From NCBI GenBank assembly GCA_023412665.1, contig JAEZCA010000059.1:1-64000 (forward strand): DNA of 64,000 nucleotides. The letters run 5' to 3'. Both the position numbers and the translations under genes were made by a program. Of this stretch, positions 7,676 through 15,134 are shown piece by piece; position 1 is the stretch's first letter; each line of letters opens with the position of its first letter. Below the pieces are notes generated by a model. It was given only the letters and a program-made list of their open reading frames with translations. It ran no database searches and was not told where the DNA came from. The DNA is from Bacillota bacterium (GTDB lineage: Bacteria; Bacillota; Clostridia; Acetivibrionales; DTU013).

Positions 7676-9352
7676 TCATTTCCTTTTTCTCTTGTTGATA
7701 CGTCTGACAACAGGCTTCTTGTTAGACTTTTCTATGTTTACCTTTCTTCCCTTCAGCGTGTAGTCCTTCATGGAATCCAGGACCTTTCTGGCATACTCCC
7801 TCGGAACCTCCACAAAGGTATAGCTCTCATATATATCGATAGCTCCGATTAGCTTTCCGGGCAGGCCGGACGTGGAAGCAATGCTCTGAACTATATTTCC
7901 CGGCTCGATTCTGTCCTTTCTTCCTACATTGATAAACAATCTTACATAACCGGCCTCTGCTCCCATATCCTCATTGTCCGCATCAGCGCCGGGGTCCTCC
8001 TCTGCTAAAGCCGCGCTGCCTGCTTCTTTTGATTCTGCAGCGCCCGCCGGTCCGGATATCATTTTCAGCATGGCTGATGCAAAGTCAAGCGGGCTGACAA
8101 AGCTGTCTCCTTCAGAGGTAGAGTTGATTTCTTCTATTAACCTCTCGATATAGCCGGCATACTTGGCCAGGTCTGCCTCAAAGATACTCTTTCTGGCTGT
8201 GTTCAGTATTTTGCTCATCCTTGTCTCTTCCACATCCATGATGGACGGAGGTGTCATACGGTTGATGACTGCTTTTGTGAAACGCTGGATATCCTTGAGC
8301 TTGTTGATTTCCCGTCCGACGATAAACGAGTAAGCTTTGCCTGCCCTTCCTGCCCTACCGGTCCTGCCTATTCTATGGACATAGTATTCGTCATCACTTG
8401 GCAGGTCATAGTTGAATACGGCCTCCACATCATCCACATCTATTCCGCGGGCAGCAACATCCGTAGCAATCAATATATCAAAGCTGCCGTTCCTGAATTT
8501 TGACATGACCCTGTCTCTCTGATCCTGCTTCATATCTCCATGGAGCGCTTCTGCCGCATAGCCTCTGGACTGGAGATCAGAGGCAAGCTCATCCACCCGT
8601 TTCTTTGTGTTGCAGAAGACAAGTGCAAGCTTTATATCGTTTGTATCTATTATTCTGGACAAGACCTCGCTCTTTGTAGCATTGTTCACCATGAGATAGT
8701 ACTGCTCAATACTTGGCACAGTGAGCTCCTTGTGGGATATTTTAACATGAGTCGGATCCTTCAGATATTTGTTGGTCAGTTCCAATATTTCCTTTGGCAT
8801 CGTTGCTGAAAACAGTATTGTCTGCCTTTCCTCCGGAACCTCCTTCAGGATAGTGTCGATATCCTCCCGAAAGCCCATATTCAGCATCTCGTCGGCTTCA
8901 TCGAGTATTATCATTCTCAGGTTGGCCAGTTTCAGTGTGCGTCTGCGCATATGATCCATGACCCTGCCCGGAGTCCCGATAATGATCTGGGGACGGTTCT
9001 TCAGCGCCCTTATCTGTCTATCAATGGGCTGGCCGCCGTAGACCGGAAGTATCCTGATGCCGCTTTTATATTTTGAGATGCTCTTGAGTTCTTCCGATGA
9101 CTGGATGGCAAGTTCCCTCGTCGGACACAGGACCAGCACCTGGATGCTTTCGCTGTCCGTATCCAGCATTTCCACAGCAGGTATGCCAAAAGCACAGGTC
9201 TTTCCGGTACCGGTCTGAGCCTGCCCGATAACATCGCGGCCGCTGAATATATTAGGGATCGCCTGGGCCTGTATGGGTGTTGCTTCTTCAAAGCCCATGT
9301 CGTCGATCCCTCTTTGCATTTCGTCTGATAAATTCAATTCTCTGAATTTCAT
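7676..9352 (-). CDS. DEAD-box ATP-dependent RNA helicase with DbpA-type RNA-binding tail
   Basis: 558 residues. All helicase motifs are present in order: Q motif (GFEEATPIQAQAIP, ~20-33), AQTGTGKT, PTRELAIQ, TPGRVMDH, DEAD, SAT, FCNTKKRVDELA, DVAARGIDVDDV and HRIGRTGRAG (to ~330). After a helical, Ala/Glu-rich linker, residues ~470-545 match the DbpA-type RNA-binding domain (FINVGRKDRIEPGNIV, IGAIDIYESYTFVEVP), with a basic tail RRINKRKRK. Such proteins remodel rRNA in ribosome assembly and mRNA in cold or stress. Whether it is closest to DeaD, CshA or DbpA cannot be decided by eye. Confidence 0.95.
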   Translation of the reverse strand: MKFRELNLSDEMQRGIDDMGFEEATPIQAQAIPNIFSGRDVIGQAQTGTGKTCAFGIPAVEMLDTDSESIQVLVLCPTRELAIQSSEELKSISKYKSGIRILPVYGGQPIDRQIRALKNRPQIIIGTPGRVMDHMRRRTLKLANLRMIILDEADEMLNMGFREDIDTILKEVPEERQTILFSATMPKEILELTNKYLKDPTHVKISHKELTVPSIEQYYLMVNNATKSEVLSRIIDTNDIKLALVFCNTKKRVDELASDLQSRGYAAEALHGDMKQDQRDRVMSKFRNGSFDILIATDVAARGIDVDDVEAVFNYDLPSDDEYYVHRIGRTGRAGRAGKAYSFIVGREINKLKDIQRFTKAVINRMTPPSIMDVEETRMSKILNTARKSIFEADLAKYAGYIERLIEEINSTSEGDSFVSPLDFASAMLKMISGPAGAAESKEAGSAALAEEDPGADADNEDMGAEAGYVRLFINVGRKDRIEPGNIVQSIASTSGLPGKLIGAIDIYESYTFVEVPREYARKVLDSMKDYTLKGRKVNIEKSNKKPVVRRINKRKRK

Positions 9353-9510
9353 AATAATATATTGGCTCCTTCTTGTTTAAATAGTGTATTTATTTTCAGC
9401 AATAAAGCACCAATATATGATTAGTGTTCAGAAATCATACGAAAGTGCGGTTATGCATAAAAGTATCCTGATTATAACACAATGAACGGAATTCTGCCAT
9501 CCGCGGTCCA

Positions 9511-10095
9511 TCAGACCGCGCTGTTGACCCTGTTTCCTGTCGGTGGGATTTTGCTGTTCTTATATTGGGTCACTGCGCTGTTCTTATTGCCGCCCGAGGC
9601 CGTGACAGTCCTTGTCACACCTCCGGAGGCGTAGGCCCGTCCACATTCCGGGCATACAGACATGAATATACTGACGCTTTGAGAAATGACACGCTTTCCC
9701 TCGGATCTGGCCTTTGCCTGCTCATTGACCACATGCTCCTGCTCATGGGATCTGACCACGGCAGCTGAACTTCCGGGATCTATATGCCCCGGAGCCTTGA
9801 AGGACACACCGGGATCGTTGGAGCCATCCTGATATGTACGGTCCTTGCAGGTCTGGCATTCCACTTTCCCCATCTGCTTGAGCGTCTGCAGTTCTGCCGC
9901 TTTATGAGGCATTCCGACTGCCGGCTCGATGCCGTTAGTTCCGACGGCATTTGAACCTCCCACGGCTGCAGCATTTGCCGCTCTGGCTTCACCGGCCCCC
10001 GCCGGCACGGCATGAGATGTCTGTGTATTGCTTTTTGCCGGCCAATCATAGTATCCATTATACGTTATAGACTGACCGATACCATAAATACTCAT
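9511..10095 (-). CDS. SprA-related putative metalloprotease (HExxH) protein
   Basis: 194 residues. An HEQEH motif (within RSHEQEHVVNEQ, about residues 117-128) is a gluzincin-type zinc site. Two Cys pairs flank it (CQTC near 79 and CPEC near 148). The pattern of CxxC, DPGVSFK, HExEHV and CPECGRAY is that of the SprA-related/putative metalloprotease family found in Clostridia and Proteobacteria. The N-terminus is low-complexity (Ala, Gly, Asn) and there is no signal peptide. Activity is unproven for the family. It stands alone, 156 bases from the helicase gene and 87 from the decarboxylase. Confidence 0.7.
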   Translation of the reverse strand: MSIYGIGQSITYNGYYDWPAKSNTQTSHAVPAGAGEARAANAAAVGGSNAVGTNGIEPAVGMPHKAAELQTLKQMGKVECQTCKDRTYQDGSNDPGVSFKAPGHIDPGSSAAVVRSHEQEHVVNEQAKARSEGKRVISQSVSIFMSVCPECGRAYASGGVTRTVTASGGNKNSAVTQYKNSKIPPTGNRVNSAV

Positions 10096-10182
10096 CTCAC
10101 ACCTCCCGGCAGATCATTTGTCAATATATTATACTATATATTCCGGTCAACATAAATAAGCCTATGTGACCATTTTATCATA

Positions 10183-11337
10183 TCAGGACAAGCGGTGCTT
10201 GAAATCTTCGTATCCGAAGCTTCGGATTATCCTGATGCCCTTTTTTTCGCTGTACAGGGCAATAGATGGCAGGTTGACCCCGTTGAAGGTATTGTTCTTC
10301 ACCATGGTATAGTGGGCCATATCGCTGAAAATCAGCCGATCGCCAGGCTTCAGCGGTTTTTTGAAGGAATAGTTCCCTATGACATCGCCGGCAAGGCAGG
10401 TATTGCCTCCGAGCCTGTATGTGAACTCAAATTCACCAGGTTCCCCCGCGCCAATGATCTGCGGTCTGTATGGCATCTCAAGCACGTCAGGCATATGGCA
10501 GGCAGCTGATGTGTCAAGTATGGCTATCTCCATATTATTTTTAACGATATCCAGCACAGAGCCGACAAGATAACCGGTATTGAGTGCAACGGCCTCGCCC
10601 GGTTCAAGATAGACCCGCACCCCATACTTGTCCTTGAAGTACAATATAGATCGTATGAGAGTCTCTATATCATAATCTTTTCTGGTGATATGGTGACCGC
10701 CGCCAAAATTGACCCATTTCATGCCACGTATGTATTTGCCGAACCTTTCATCCACCACCTTTACAGTCCTCTCAAGGGTGTCGGAATTCTGCTCGCACAT
10801 GGTATGGAAGTGCAGACCGTCAATGCCATCCAGCTCATCCGGCCTGAAATTTTCTAAAGTAACGCCAAAACGGGAATTAATGCCGCATGGGTTATATATG
10901 TCGGTTGTAATCTCAGAGTATTCCGGGTTGATCCTGATACCGCATTCTATCCTTTTAGATGCTCCGTCAGCTTCATTATAAGCCCTAACTCTGTCCTTGA
11001 ATTTGTTCCACTGGCCAAAGGAGTTGAATACAATGTGGTCGCTGTATTCCATTATTTCGTCGAACTCCTCATCCAGGTATGCGGGAGCATATATATGGAC
11101 TTCCTTCTTCATTTCCTCGAAGCCCAGCCTTGCCTCAAACAAGGAGCTTGATGTGACGCCTGCCAGGTAATCCGCTATCAACGGATAGACAGAGAACATC
11201 GAGAAAGCCTTTTGCGCCAGCAGAATGGAGCAGCCGGTCCTTTGCCGGACCAGCTGCAATATTTCAAGGTTTTTTATCAACAGCTCCTCATCCACGATAT
11301 AGCATGGTGATGGAAGCTTGCTAACATCGATTTTCAT
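10183..11337 (-). CDS. nspC: Carboxynorspermidine/carboxyspermidine decarboxylase
   Basis: 384 residues, fold-III PLP decarboxylase. The PLP lysine is in LLAQKAFS (K43), and later motifs include GINSRFGVTLENF, GLHFHTMCEQ, WVNFGGGHHITR, EPGEAVALNTG and GNTCLAGDVIGNYSF. The enzyme decarboxylates carboxyspermidine to spermidine (or the nor-form) in the alternative, S-adenosylmethionine-free polyamine pathway. It follows the dehydrogenase gene by 55 bases, so both are in one operon. GGAGTG precedes the ATG by five bases. Assignment is strong; the exact chain length of the product is not. Confidence 0.95.
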   Translation of the reverse strand: MKIDVSKLPSPCYIVDEELLIKNLEILQLVRQRTGCSILLAQKAFSMFSVYPLIADYLAGVTSSSLFEARLGFEEMKKEVHIYAPAYLDEEFDEIMEYSDHIVFNSFGQWNKFKDRVRAYNEADGASKRIECGIRINPEYSEITTDIYNPCGINSRFGVTLENFRPDELDGIDGLHFHTMCEQNSDTLERTVKVVDERFGKYIRGMKWVNFGGGHHITRKDYDIETLIRSILYFKDKYGVRVYLEPGEAVALNTGYLVGSVLDIVKNNMEIAILDTSAACHMPDVLEMPYRPQIIGAGEPGEFEFTYRLGGNTCLAGDVIGNYSFKKPLKPGDRLIFSDMAHYTMVKNNTFNGVNLPSIALYSEKKGIRIIRSFGYEDFKHRLS

Positions 11338-11392
11338 TCAGTTCACTCCAATCGATTTCCCGACCGCCCCTCCGATACAGTTGAACACCGTA

Positions 11393-12604
11393 TCAGTCCA
11401 CAAGGCTGGGAGAAAAGTCCTCCTTCCATGGCAGGCCCCACTTGTTCAGCGCCTCCATGAACGGATCGGGATCAAATTCTTCTATATTGTACACGCCATG
11501 CTTTTTCCAAAGGCCCTTCATGATCATCATGGCGCCGATCATGGCCGGTACGCCGGTGGTATAGGAAATCGCCTGTGAACCGACCTCGGTATAGCATTCC
11601 TGATGGTCGCAGACATTATATACATAATATGTCCGGGGCTTTCCGTCCTTGATGCCCTGGAAAATGCAGCCTATGTTTGTCTTGCCCTTTGTCCGTGGCC
11701 CAAGCGATGCCGGATCCGGCAGCAGGGTCTTGAGGAACTGCAGCGGTATGATCTGCTTTCCTTCAAACTCCACTGGCTCGATGGATGTCATCCCAACATT
11801 CTCAAGCACTCTGAGGTGGTTGAGATAGTTATCCGAGAAGGTCATCCAGAAACGTATCCTCTTGATTCCTTTTATGTTCAGCGCCAGCGATTCCAGCTCT
11901 TCATGGTGGAGTAGGTATATATTCTTCGGGCCGATCTCAGGGAAATCGTATACTCTCTTGACCTCCAGCGGTTCGGTCTCAACAAACCCTCCATTTTCAA
12001 AGTAGCTGCCATTGGCTGTGATCTCACGTATATTTATTTCCGGGTTGAAATTGGTCGCAAACGGGTAACCGTGATCGCCGGCATTTGCGTCAAGAATATC
12101 GATTGAATGTATCTCATCGAAGTAATGCTTCTGAGCATATGCGCTGAACACACCGGTAACTCCCGGATCAAAGCCGCTTCCAAGCAGGGCTGTGATATGG
12201 GCCTTTTCAAACCTCTCCCTGTATGCCCACTGCCATTTGTACTCAAATTTCGCAACCTCGGGAGGTTCGTAATTGGCAGTGTCCACGTAGTGCACGCCGG
12301 TTTCAAGGCAAGCATCCATTATGGCCAGATCCTGATATGGCAAAGCAACATTTATGACTATCTCCGGCTTGAAGCTGCGGATCAGGTCCACGACCTGCTC
12401 CGTCCTGTCGGCATCCACCCCGGCCGTATGTATTTTAGTTTTGCTGCCGGGTATCCTGGCGGCTATTGATTCCTTTATAGCTTCGCATTTTGAAATTGTC
12501 CTGCTGGCAATACATATTTCCTCAAAAACCTCGGAGTTTTGCGCACATTTATGAGCAACAACACTGGCGACTCCGCCCGCACCGATTATCAAAGCCTTTC
12601 CCAT
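11393..12604 (-). CDS. Carboxyspermidine dehydrogenase (saccharopine dehydrogenase family)
   Basis: 403 residues. The N-terminal Rossmann motif ALIIGAGGVASVVAHKCA starts at residue 4, and the middle has ALLGSGFDPGVTGVFSAYA and DILDANAGDHGYPFATNFNPEIN, as in carboxynorspermidine synthase/dehydrogenase (Lys1/saccharopine dehydrogenase superfamily). It reductively condenses aspartate semialdehyde with putrescine or diaminopropane using NADPH, and the adjacent nspC completes spermidine synthesis. A GGAGGAAGCAG site precedes the ATG. Adjacency to nspC separates it from true saccharopine dehydrogenases. Confidence 0.93.
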   Translation of the reverse strand: MGKALIIGAGGVASVVAHKCAQNSEVFEEICIASRTISKCEAIKESIAARIPGSKTKIHTAGVDADRTEQVVDLIRSFKPEIVINVALPYQDLAIMDACLETGVHYVDTANYEPPEVAKFEYKWQWAYRERFEKAHITALLGSGFDPGVTGVFSAYAQKHYFDEIHSIDILDANAGDHGYPFATNFNPEINIREITANGSYFENGGFVETEPLEVKRVYDFPEIGPKNIYLLHHEELESLALNIKGIKRIRFWMTFSDNYLNHLRVLENVGMTSIEPVEFEGKQIIPLQFLKTLLPDPASLGPRTKGKTNIGCIFQGIKDGKPRTYYVYNVCDHQECYTEVGSQAISYTTGVPAMIGAMMIMKGLWKKHGVYNIEEFDPDPFMEALNKWGLPWKEDFSPSLVD

Positions 12605-12645
12605 CTGCTTCCTCCAATCCTTGTCCTTTTTTTGTCAGTGAAATG

Positions 12646-12696
12646 ATTATAACATATAATTAAAAGAAAATTTTTTATTTGTAGAAAAATTTTCTT
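12646..12696. promoter_or_regulatory. Candidate promoter/operator of the polyamine operon
   Basis: On the minus strand a TATAAT (12646-12651) lies 42 bases before the dehydrogenase ATG. Just upstream is a perfect 12-base inverted repeat (12664-12675 with 12685-12696, AAGAAAATTTTT arms, 9-base loop) where a -35 box would be expected but is poor. An activator or repressor site is plausible; the LysR gene is directly upstream. Confidence 0.4.
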
Positions 12697-12796
12697 GTAT
12701 CAGCATACTGATTTATTAATATTCACCGGCTTATTTTTATCCGCCGCAACACATTATCACCGGTCAAGCCAGGCCCTTCCCAAGCATCTCCGCCAT

Positions 12797-13681
12797 TTAT
12801 GCCTTCTCCACCAGCTCTACAAGCTTTCTGGCGGCCGGCGACAGTGAAACACTCTTAAGATAGCAGAACCCGATGCCCCTGGGGGGGATGTTTTCAGAAA
12901 GCTCAAGCTTATACAGCCTGGATGATTTGAGATATTCTTTTGAAAACTCCTCTACGACACAGGCAATGCCGAAATTGAACCTGGCAAACTCAAGCAGAAG
13001 ATCGTGTGAGCCCAGTTCTATTTCAGGTGTGACCTTGAACCCTTTTGACGACATATACCTTTCTACATACAGTCTGGAATTTGATTTTCGCTCCAACAAT
13101 ATCATCGGCAGTCTGACGATCTCCTCAAGGCTTACAGGGCCATTGCACATTTCCCTGTATTTTTCACCGCATACAAAAATATCGTGTATATCTGTGCACT
13201 TTCTTGTTTCGAGCGCCGGATCCTTCACCGGAAAGTTGCATACGGCTATGTCCGTCTCTCCGGATTTCAGGAGAGCGCAAAGCTCAGTCGTAGTACGGTT
13301 GATAATCTTTAAATTAATATTGGGGAACCTGTTTCGGAATATTTCAAGATATGGCAGCAAGAAATATTTGGATATGGTATCGCCCACTCCGATCTTCATC
13401 TCCCCTACCTTCAGGTTGCGTGATTCAAGCAGCTTGTTTTCTCCTACATGAATGAGATTGATAGCCGAATTGACATGTTCGAATAATAGCTGCCCGTCAT
13501 TTGTAAGCATGACGCCCTTCGAGGTCCTGGTAAATAAACGTATCCCAAGCTCCTTCTCCAGGTTCATGACAGCCTGGCTTACCGCAGGCTGAGTCATATA
13601 AAGCTCCTTTGCCGCCTTTGAGAAGCTCTTGCACCTTGCCACCTCACAAAATATCTTATACAGGTCCAATCTCGTTACCAT
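12797..13681 (-). CDS. LysR family transcriptional regulator
   Basis: 294 residues from the ATG at 13681 (CGGGAG upstream); the longer frame to 13780 runs through the RA repeat and is rejected. The N-terminal winged helix is typical (YKIFCEVARCKSFSKAAKELYMTQPAVSQAVMNLEKELG, in pieces at 6-45), followed by a periplasmic-binding-like effector domain (MKIGVGDTISKYFLLPYLEIF onward). The length fits the family. It is 192 bases upstream of, and on the same strand as, the carboxyspermidine operon, and divergent from the CofE-like gene. Either could be its target; effector unknown. Confidence 0.92.
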   Translation of the reverse strand: MVTRLDLYKIFCEVARCKSFSKAAKELYMTQPAVSQAVMNLEKELGIRLFTRTSKGVMLTNDGQLLFEHVNSAINLIHVGENKLLESRNLKVGEMKIGVGDTISKYFLLPYLEIFRNRFPNINLKIINRTTTELCALLKSGETDIAVCNFPVKDPALETRKCTDIHDIFVCGEKYREMCNGPVSLEEIVRLPMILLERKSNSRLYVERYMSSKGFKVTPEIELGSHDLLLEFARFNFGIACVVEEFSKEYLKSSRLYKLELSENIPPRGIGFCYLKSVSLSPAARKLVELVEKA

Positions 13682-13702
13682 ATAACTCCCGTTTATAACG
13701 CA

Positions 13703-13797
13703 TCTGAAAGGCAAATCGGTACCAGCAACCAAGCGTTTTTCAGCCTGAAGGGCTGAAAATACGCATAGATGTGGGGACATATAACGCCTCGTTATAC
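13703..13797. repeat. RA-family palindromic repeat, copy 2
   Basis: CTGAAAGGCAAATCGG, then the conserved AAGCGTTTTTCAGCC/GGCTGAAAATACG palindrome and GTGGGG, followed by a palindromic TATAACGCCTCGTTATA (13780-13796). It matches 57373-57473 including the CGCCTCGTTATA tail. It occupies the divergent gap between the LysR gene and the CofE-like gene, immediately upstream of the latter's promoter. Confidence 0.8.
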
Positions 13798-13817
13798 AAT
13801 CTATTAAAGGTATTTAT

Positions 13818-13846
13818 TTTACTTATAGCACAGTATCACATATAAT
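13818..13846 (+). promoter_or_regulatory. SigA-type promoter of the CofE-like gene
   Basis: TTTACT (13818-13823) and TATAAT (13841-13846) with a 17-base spacer, 40 bases before the ATG at 13887. Confidence 0.6.
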
Positions 13847-13886
13847 ACAAGTGTTATATTAAAACTATCAGCAAGGAGTGGTATAG

Positions 13887-15077
13887 ATGGAAAGAATCAC
13901 AGGAACAGTTGTCAGAGGTATAAGGGCGCCCATAATAAACAGCGGGGACGATATAGCTAAGATAGTTGCAGACAGTGTCATGAAGGCATCTGAGATAGAA
14001 GGCTTTGCCGTCAGAGACAGAGACATAGCTGCAATTACAGAATCTGTCGTAGCCCGTTCCCAGGGCAACTACGCAAGCATTGATGCTATCGCCCAAGACA
14101 TACGTTCAAAATTCGGCAATGATACCATCGGAGTCATTTTCCCCATACTAAGCCGAAACCGTTTTGCCATCTGCCTTCGCGGAATAGCAAAGGGTGCGTC
14201 GAAAATAGTGCTTATGCTGAGCTATCCTTCCGATGAAGTGGGCAACCACCTTGTAGATATTGACCTTCTTGATGAAAAAGGAGTAAATCCGTGGACCGAT
14301 GTACTGACCCTAAAGCAGTACCGTGACCTTTTCGGCTACATCAAGCATACCTTTACAGGAATGGATTACATTGATTACTATAAATCTCTGATAGAAGAAT
14401 ACGGTGTTGAATGTGAAGTAATATTCTCAAACAACCCCAGGACAATATTGGAATATACAAAAAGTGTGCTTGCCTGCGACATACATACAAGGATGAGGAC
14501 AAAAAGGATCCTGAAAGCAAACGGCGGCCAAAAGATATTCAGTCTTGATGAAATATTGTCTGCGCCTGTGAATGGCAGCGGATATAATGAAGAATACGGA
14601 CTCCTTGGTTCAAACAAATCAACTGAGGATACCGTTAAGCTGTTCCCCCGCGACTGCAGCCAGCTGGTCGAAAAGATACAGGCAGATCTCAGGCAGCGCA
14701 CCGGTAAAACCATCGAGGTAATGGTATACGGGGATGGGGCATTCAAGGATCCGGTGGGCAAGATATGGGAGCTCGCCGACCCGGTGGTGTCTCCCGGCTA
14801 TACACCCGGTCTTGAAGGCACTCCAAATGAGGTCAAGCTCAAATATCTTGCAGACAACAATTTCAGGGACCTGCGGGGAGACGAGCTCAAAAAGGCAATA
14901 TCCGAATATATAAAGAACAAGGAAAGCGATCTTGTGGGCGAAATGGTTTCACAGGGGACGACTCCCAGAAGACTGACAGATCTGATCGGTTCACTTTGCG
15001 ACCTGACAAGCGGAAGCGGAGACAAGGGTACTCCGATAGTCTACATACAGGGCTATTTTGACAATTACGCAAAATAA
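13887..15077 (+). CDS. CofE-like protein (coenzyme F420-0:glutamate ligase superfamily)
   Basis: 396 residues, AAGGAGT site before the ATG, strong terminator after the stop. The N-terminus (GIRAPIINSGDDIAKIV, AAITESVVARSQGNYA) and later YGDGAFKDPVGKIWELADPVVSPG resemble the F420-gamma-glutamyl ligase (CofE/FbiB N-terminal) fold, which forms gamma-glutamyl linkages with GTP. No other F420 gene is visible, and fermentative Clostridia generally lack F420, so a different amide-ligase substrate is likely. It is longer than archaeal CofE (about 250 residues) because of an insertion and a C-terminal extension. It is a single-gene unit. Confidence 0.75.
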   Translation: MERITGTVVRGIRAPIINSGDDIAKIVADSVMKASEIEGFAVRDRDIAAITESVVARSQGNYASIDAIAQDIRSKFGNDTIGVIFPILSRNRFAICLRGIAKGASKIVLMLSYPSDEVGNHLVDIDLLDEKGVNPWTDVLTLKQYRDLFGYIKHTFTGMDYIDYYKSLIEEYGVECEVIFSNNPRTILEYTKSVLACDIHTRMRTKRILKANGGQKIFSLDEILSAPVNGSGYNEEYGLLGSNKSTEDTVKLFPRDCSQLVEKIQADLRQRTGKTIEVMVYGDGAFKDPVGKIWELADPVVSPGYTPGLEGTPNEVKLKYLADNNFRDLRGDELKKAISEYIKNKESDLVGEMVSQGTTPRRLTDLIGSLCDLTSGSGDKGTPIVYIQGYFDNYAK

Positions 15078-15094
15078 CAACCGGCACTAATAGT

Positions 15095-15127
15095 ACAGCA
15101 GGGATTTATCAAATCCCTGCTGTTTTT
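15095..15127. terminator. Intrinsic terminator between convergent genes
   Basis: Perfect 13-base-pair stem (ACAGCAGGGATTT, loop ATC, complement) followed by TTTTT on the plus strand. It ends the CofE-like gene and probably also serves the convergent histidine kinase gene. Confidence 0.9.
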
Positions 15128-15134
15128 GTATCTT

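Noticed and set aside
13682..13780. Extended N-terminus of the LysR gene
   Set aside because: The extra 33 codons are RA-repeat sequence; a good ribosome site precedes the ATG at 13681.
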